Positions 49,969 through 52,135 of a stretch of DNA of 52,135 nucleotides are shown here, piece by piece. Made by a program: the position numbers and the translations under genes. This DNA comes from an uncultured Opitutia bacterium. Its GTDB lineage: Bacteria > Verrucomicrobiota > Verrucomicrobiia > Opitutales > Opitutaceae. The DNA lies in assembly GCA_903855985.1 (NCBI GenBank), contig CAIOAO010000042.1:1-52135 (forward strand), written 5' to 3'. Each line of letters begins with the position of its first letter. Within the stretch, counting starts at the first letter, position 1. The notes beneath the pieces are model-generated. The model saw only the letters and a program-made list of their open reading frames with translations, had not been told where the DNA came from and searched no databases.

Positions 49969-51495
49969 ATGACCCATGGACCCCGGCCGCGTAAAGTGGT
50001 TTCCCACCTTCGCGCTTGGCTTGTCCGCCGGTCGTTGCCTGACTTGCCCCATCCCCCTGACTTCTCCCGCATAACCCATGACGTTCTCTGGCTAGTTCGC
50101 CTCGGCATCGACCAGGGCCTGTTCAAGCGCGAGCAGGCCGTTGCCGTCCGGGCCGCGGTCGGGAATGACGCGGATATCGGGACTTTTGCCCAGCGGCTCG
50201 TCGACGAGGGTTTCGTCGAGGAAGTGGACCGGCTCGAAAAGGTCGCGGGTCTGGCGATGTACAAGGGCCAGAAGTCCCCTCCGTTCGGCGACCCGTTCGC
50301 CGACAGCGGCACCGAGCCGCCCTTCGCGGAAGCCCCCGCCGCCGCGAAGGTTGAGGTCGAGACGAAAAAAACCGCGATCGGGCCGGCGCCCAAGTTCCCC
50401 TTCGACACCATCGGCATCCTAGACGATGCGGGGCTTGCCTCGGCGTTCCGCGACCTCCTCCGCCAGACCTCGGACTTTGGCGTGAGCGATCTCCACCTTT
50501 CCACCGGCTCGCGGCCCTTCATCCGCAAGAGCCGGGCGCTCACGTTCCTCTCGGATTACATTCTCACCGCCGACGATGCCCTCCGGTTGAACACCGCGCT
50601 CCTCTCCGACGGGCAGAAAAAGATCTTCCTCGACCGCAAGGACTACGACTACGCCCTCGCCCTCAGCGGCACCGACCGGTACCGCGTGAACCTGATGTTC
50701 CACAAGGGTGGCGCGGCGGGTTCCTACCGCATGGTGCCGGACAAGGTGCCCTCGCTCGGCAACCTCGGCTTCTCGGCCCACCTGGAGACGATCAAGAAGC
50801 TCCTCTCCTACCACAACGGCCTGATCCTCATCACCGGCCCCGTCGGCTCCGGCAAGACCACCACGCTTGCCGCGATGGTCGACTACCTCAATTCGACCCG
50901 CACCGACCACATCATCACCGTGGAGGATTCCATCGAGGTCGTGCAGCCGCCCAAGGGCTGCAATGTCACCCAGCGTGAGATCGGCCAGCACACGAAGTCG
51001 TTCGCCAGCGCGCTCAAGGGCGCCCTTCGCGAGGACCCCGACGTCATCATCATCGGCGAGCTCCGCGACCTGGAGACCATCGAGATGGCCATCACCGCGT
51101 CCGAGACCGGCCACCTCGTCATCGGCACCATGCACACGAGCGATGCCGCCACCACGCTCAACCGCGTGCTCGATGTCTTCCCCCCCGGCCAGCTGCCGCA
51201 GATCCGCGCCAGCGTCGCCGAGAGTCTCCGCGGCGTCGTCTGCCAGCGCCTTCTCCCCGACGCCAAGGGCGGGCTCACCCTCGCCTGCGAGATCCTCATC
51301 AACAACGTCGCCATCCAGAACCTCATCCGCGAGGGCAAGTCCCAGGGCCTGCGCAACACCATGGAAACCGGCGTCCGCGAGGGCATGTGCCTGATGGACA
51401 ATGTGGTCTTCAGCCTCTGGCAGGACCGGTCGATCACCGCCGAGACCGCCCTCGCCAACATCACCAACCGCGTCCTGCGGGCTAAAATTTCCTGA
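49969..51495 (+). CDS. PilT/PilU-like type IV pilus ATPase with N-terminal extension
   Basis: A protein of about 508 residues. The C-terminal 340 residues form a PilT-type retraction ATPase: SDLHLSTGSRPFIR, Walker A GPVGSGKTTT near residue 290-299, the Asp box ITVEDSIEVVQ, Walker B REDPDVIIIGELRD, and the His box GHLVIGTMHTSDAATT. Normal PilT proteins are about 350 residues; here some 150 extra residues precede the domain, including a helical segment (DIGTFAQRLVDEGFVEEVDR) and a Pro/Ala/Glu-rich linker. The start is uncertain: ATG at 49969, or TTG at 50035 or 50044. The stop is two bases before the pilT start, so the two are cotranscribed. Confidence 0.88.
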   Translation: MTHGPRPRKVVSHLRAWLVRRSLPDLPHPPDFSRITHDVLWLVRLGIDQGLFKREQAVAVRAAVGNDADIGTFAQRLVDEGFVEEVDRLEKVAGLAMYKGQKSPPFGDPFADSGTEPPFAEAPAAAKVEVETKKTAIGPAPKFPFDTIGILDDAGLASAFRDLLRQTSDFGVSDLHLSTGSRPFIRKSRALTFLSDYILTADDALRLNTALLSDGQKKIFLDRKDYDYALALSGTDRYRVNLMFHKGGAAGSYRMVPDKVPSLGNLGFSAHLETIKKLLSYHNGLILITGPVGSGKTTTLAAMVDYLNSTRTDHIITVEDSIEVVQPPKGCNVTQREIGQHTKSFASALKGALREDPDVIIIGELRDLETIEMAITASETGHLVIGTMHTSDAATTLNRVLDVFPPGQLPQIRASVAESLRGVVCQRLLPDAKGGLTLACEILINNVAIQNLIREGKSQGLRNTMETGVREGMCLMDNVVFSLWQDRSITAETALANITNRVLRAKIS

Positions 51496-51497
51496 CC

Positions 51498-52135
51498 ATG
51501 GCCCTCGTCGACCAACTGCTCCGCACCATGCTCAATCAGGGCGGGTCCGACCTGCACCTCACCGTCGGCCTGCCCCCGAAGGCCCGCATCTCCGGCGCCC
51601 TCAAGGCCATCGGCCCCGATCCGCTCGACGCGGCCACGATGGAGAAAATGCTCAAGGAACTCGTCAGCGAGACGCGCTGGAAGGACTACCTGGAGCGCAA
51701 GGACCTCGACCTCGCCCACGAAATCCCGGGCATCGCACGCTTCCGCGCCAATTTCCTCTACAACCACACCGGCCAGGGGGCCGTCCTGCGCCAGATCCCC
51801 GTCAAGATCCGCTCGTTCGACGAGTTGAAGCTCCCCGAGGCGCTAAAGAAGCTCTGCCACCTCAACGAGGGCCTCGTGGTCGTCACGGGCCCCACCGGCT
51901 CCGGCAAGTCGACCACGCTCGCAGCGATGATCGACTACATCAACACGAACCTCGCGAAGCACATCATCACGATCGAGGACCCGATCGAGTTCGTGCACCA
52001 GGCGAAGAAATCCACCATCGTCCACCGCGAGGTCGGCGAGCACACGGCCTCGTTCGCCGCCGCCCTCAAGGGCGCCATGCGCCACGATCCCGACGTCGTC
52101 CTCATCGGTGAAATGCGCGAGATGGAGACCATCAA
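51498..52135 (+). CDS. Twitching motility ATPase PilT (partial, runs off the window)
   Basis: The first 212 codons of a PilT-type retraction ATPase, cut by the right edge. It starts MALVDQLLRTMLNQGGSDLH at an ATG at 51498, with Walker A GPTGSGKSTTLAAMIDYIN near residue 130-138, the Asp box TIEDPIEFVH and Walker B RHDPDVVLIGEMREMET. It lacks the N-terminal extension of its upstream neighbour, so the pair resembles a pilT/pilU set. The gene presumably encodes about 350-380 residues in full. Retraction of type IV pili is the expected role. Confidence 0.93.
   Translation, partial: MALVDQLLRTMLNQGGSDLHLTVGLPPKARISGALKAIGPDPLDAATMEKMLKELVSETRWKDYLERKDLDLAHEIPGIARFRANFLYNHTGQGAVLRQIPVKIRSFDELKLPEALKKLCHLNEGLVVVTGPTGSGKSTTLAAMIDYINTNLAKHIITIEDPIEFVHQAKKSTIVHREVGEHTASFAAALKGAMRHDPDVVLIGEMREMETI

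Overview
The window is high-GC bacterial chromosome with dense gene packing, no phage, IS or CRISPR signature, and mostly housekeeping or metabolic genes. The protein types (long AsmA-like protein, heparinase II/III, DUF2934 and DUF3568 proteins, type II secretion pseudopilins with FTLLE leaders), the near absence of Shine-Dalgarno sequences and the many word-like intergenic inverted repeats fit Verrucomicrobiota, most likely Opitutaceae. That placement is inference from style; no rRNA gene is present to confirm it.

Layout: 57-6603 holds the HrpA helicase, a divergent small membrane protein, MobA (molybdenum cofactor guanylyltransferase) and a GltP-like carboxylate symporter. 6714-15382 holds two PhyH-type Fe(II)/2-oxoglutarate dioxygenases, a secreted small protein, a Coa1-like membrane protein, a lipase maturation factor/Sel1 fusion, two small hypotheticals and a large heparinase II/III protein. 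15392-21527 holds a 1043-residue AsmA-like protein, tRNA-Leu(CAG), KDPG aldolase, a P-loop-like protein with a degenerate Walker A and chorismate synthase. 21702-32143 is a type II secretion locus in two convergent halves: gspDEF on the plus strand and gspGHIJKLM on the minus strand, meeting at a long inverted repeat. gspC and a prepilin peptidase gene are not present.

32531-38964 is a molybdenum block. On the minus strand modA-modB-modC (molybdate ABC importer) is followed by moaC-mogA-moaA-moaD and a triple fusion of MoaE, MoeB and a rhodanese domain. A ModE-like regulator is transcribed divergently, and the shared intergenic region carries a 32-bp palindrome that is a good operator candidate. 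Together these take up molybdate and build molybdopterin; MobA at 4698-5303 would add GMP. 38984-42845 holds a DUF2934 protein, tRNA-Arg(CCT), ribosomal protein S18 with a clear terminator, a Sua5-type tRNA threonylcarbamoylation enzyme, HisC and a HAD phosphatase. 42892-45396 is an arsenic operon, arsR-arsC-acr3-arsN1, with an operator-like palindrome ahead of arsR. 45473-52135 holds a GH4 glycosidase, a 2-Cys peroxiredoxin, a DEAD-box helicase, a DUF3568 lipoprotein and two tandem PilT-family ATPases, the last cut by the window edge.

The most unusual theme is a set of sequence-diverse inverted repeats, nearly all abutting stop codons. In several genes (mobA, the lipase maturation factor, gspE, the P-loop-like gene, modC) the stop codon, and sometimes the last few residues, lies inside a repeat arm. 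Related hairpins are also read through as protein: in the leaders of GspH and GspK and in the linker between the MoeB and rhodanese domains of the fusion protein. No stretch longer than about 300 bases lacks a gene.
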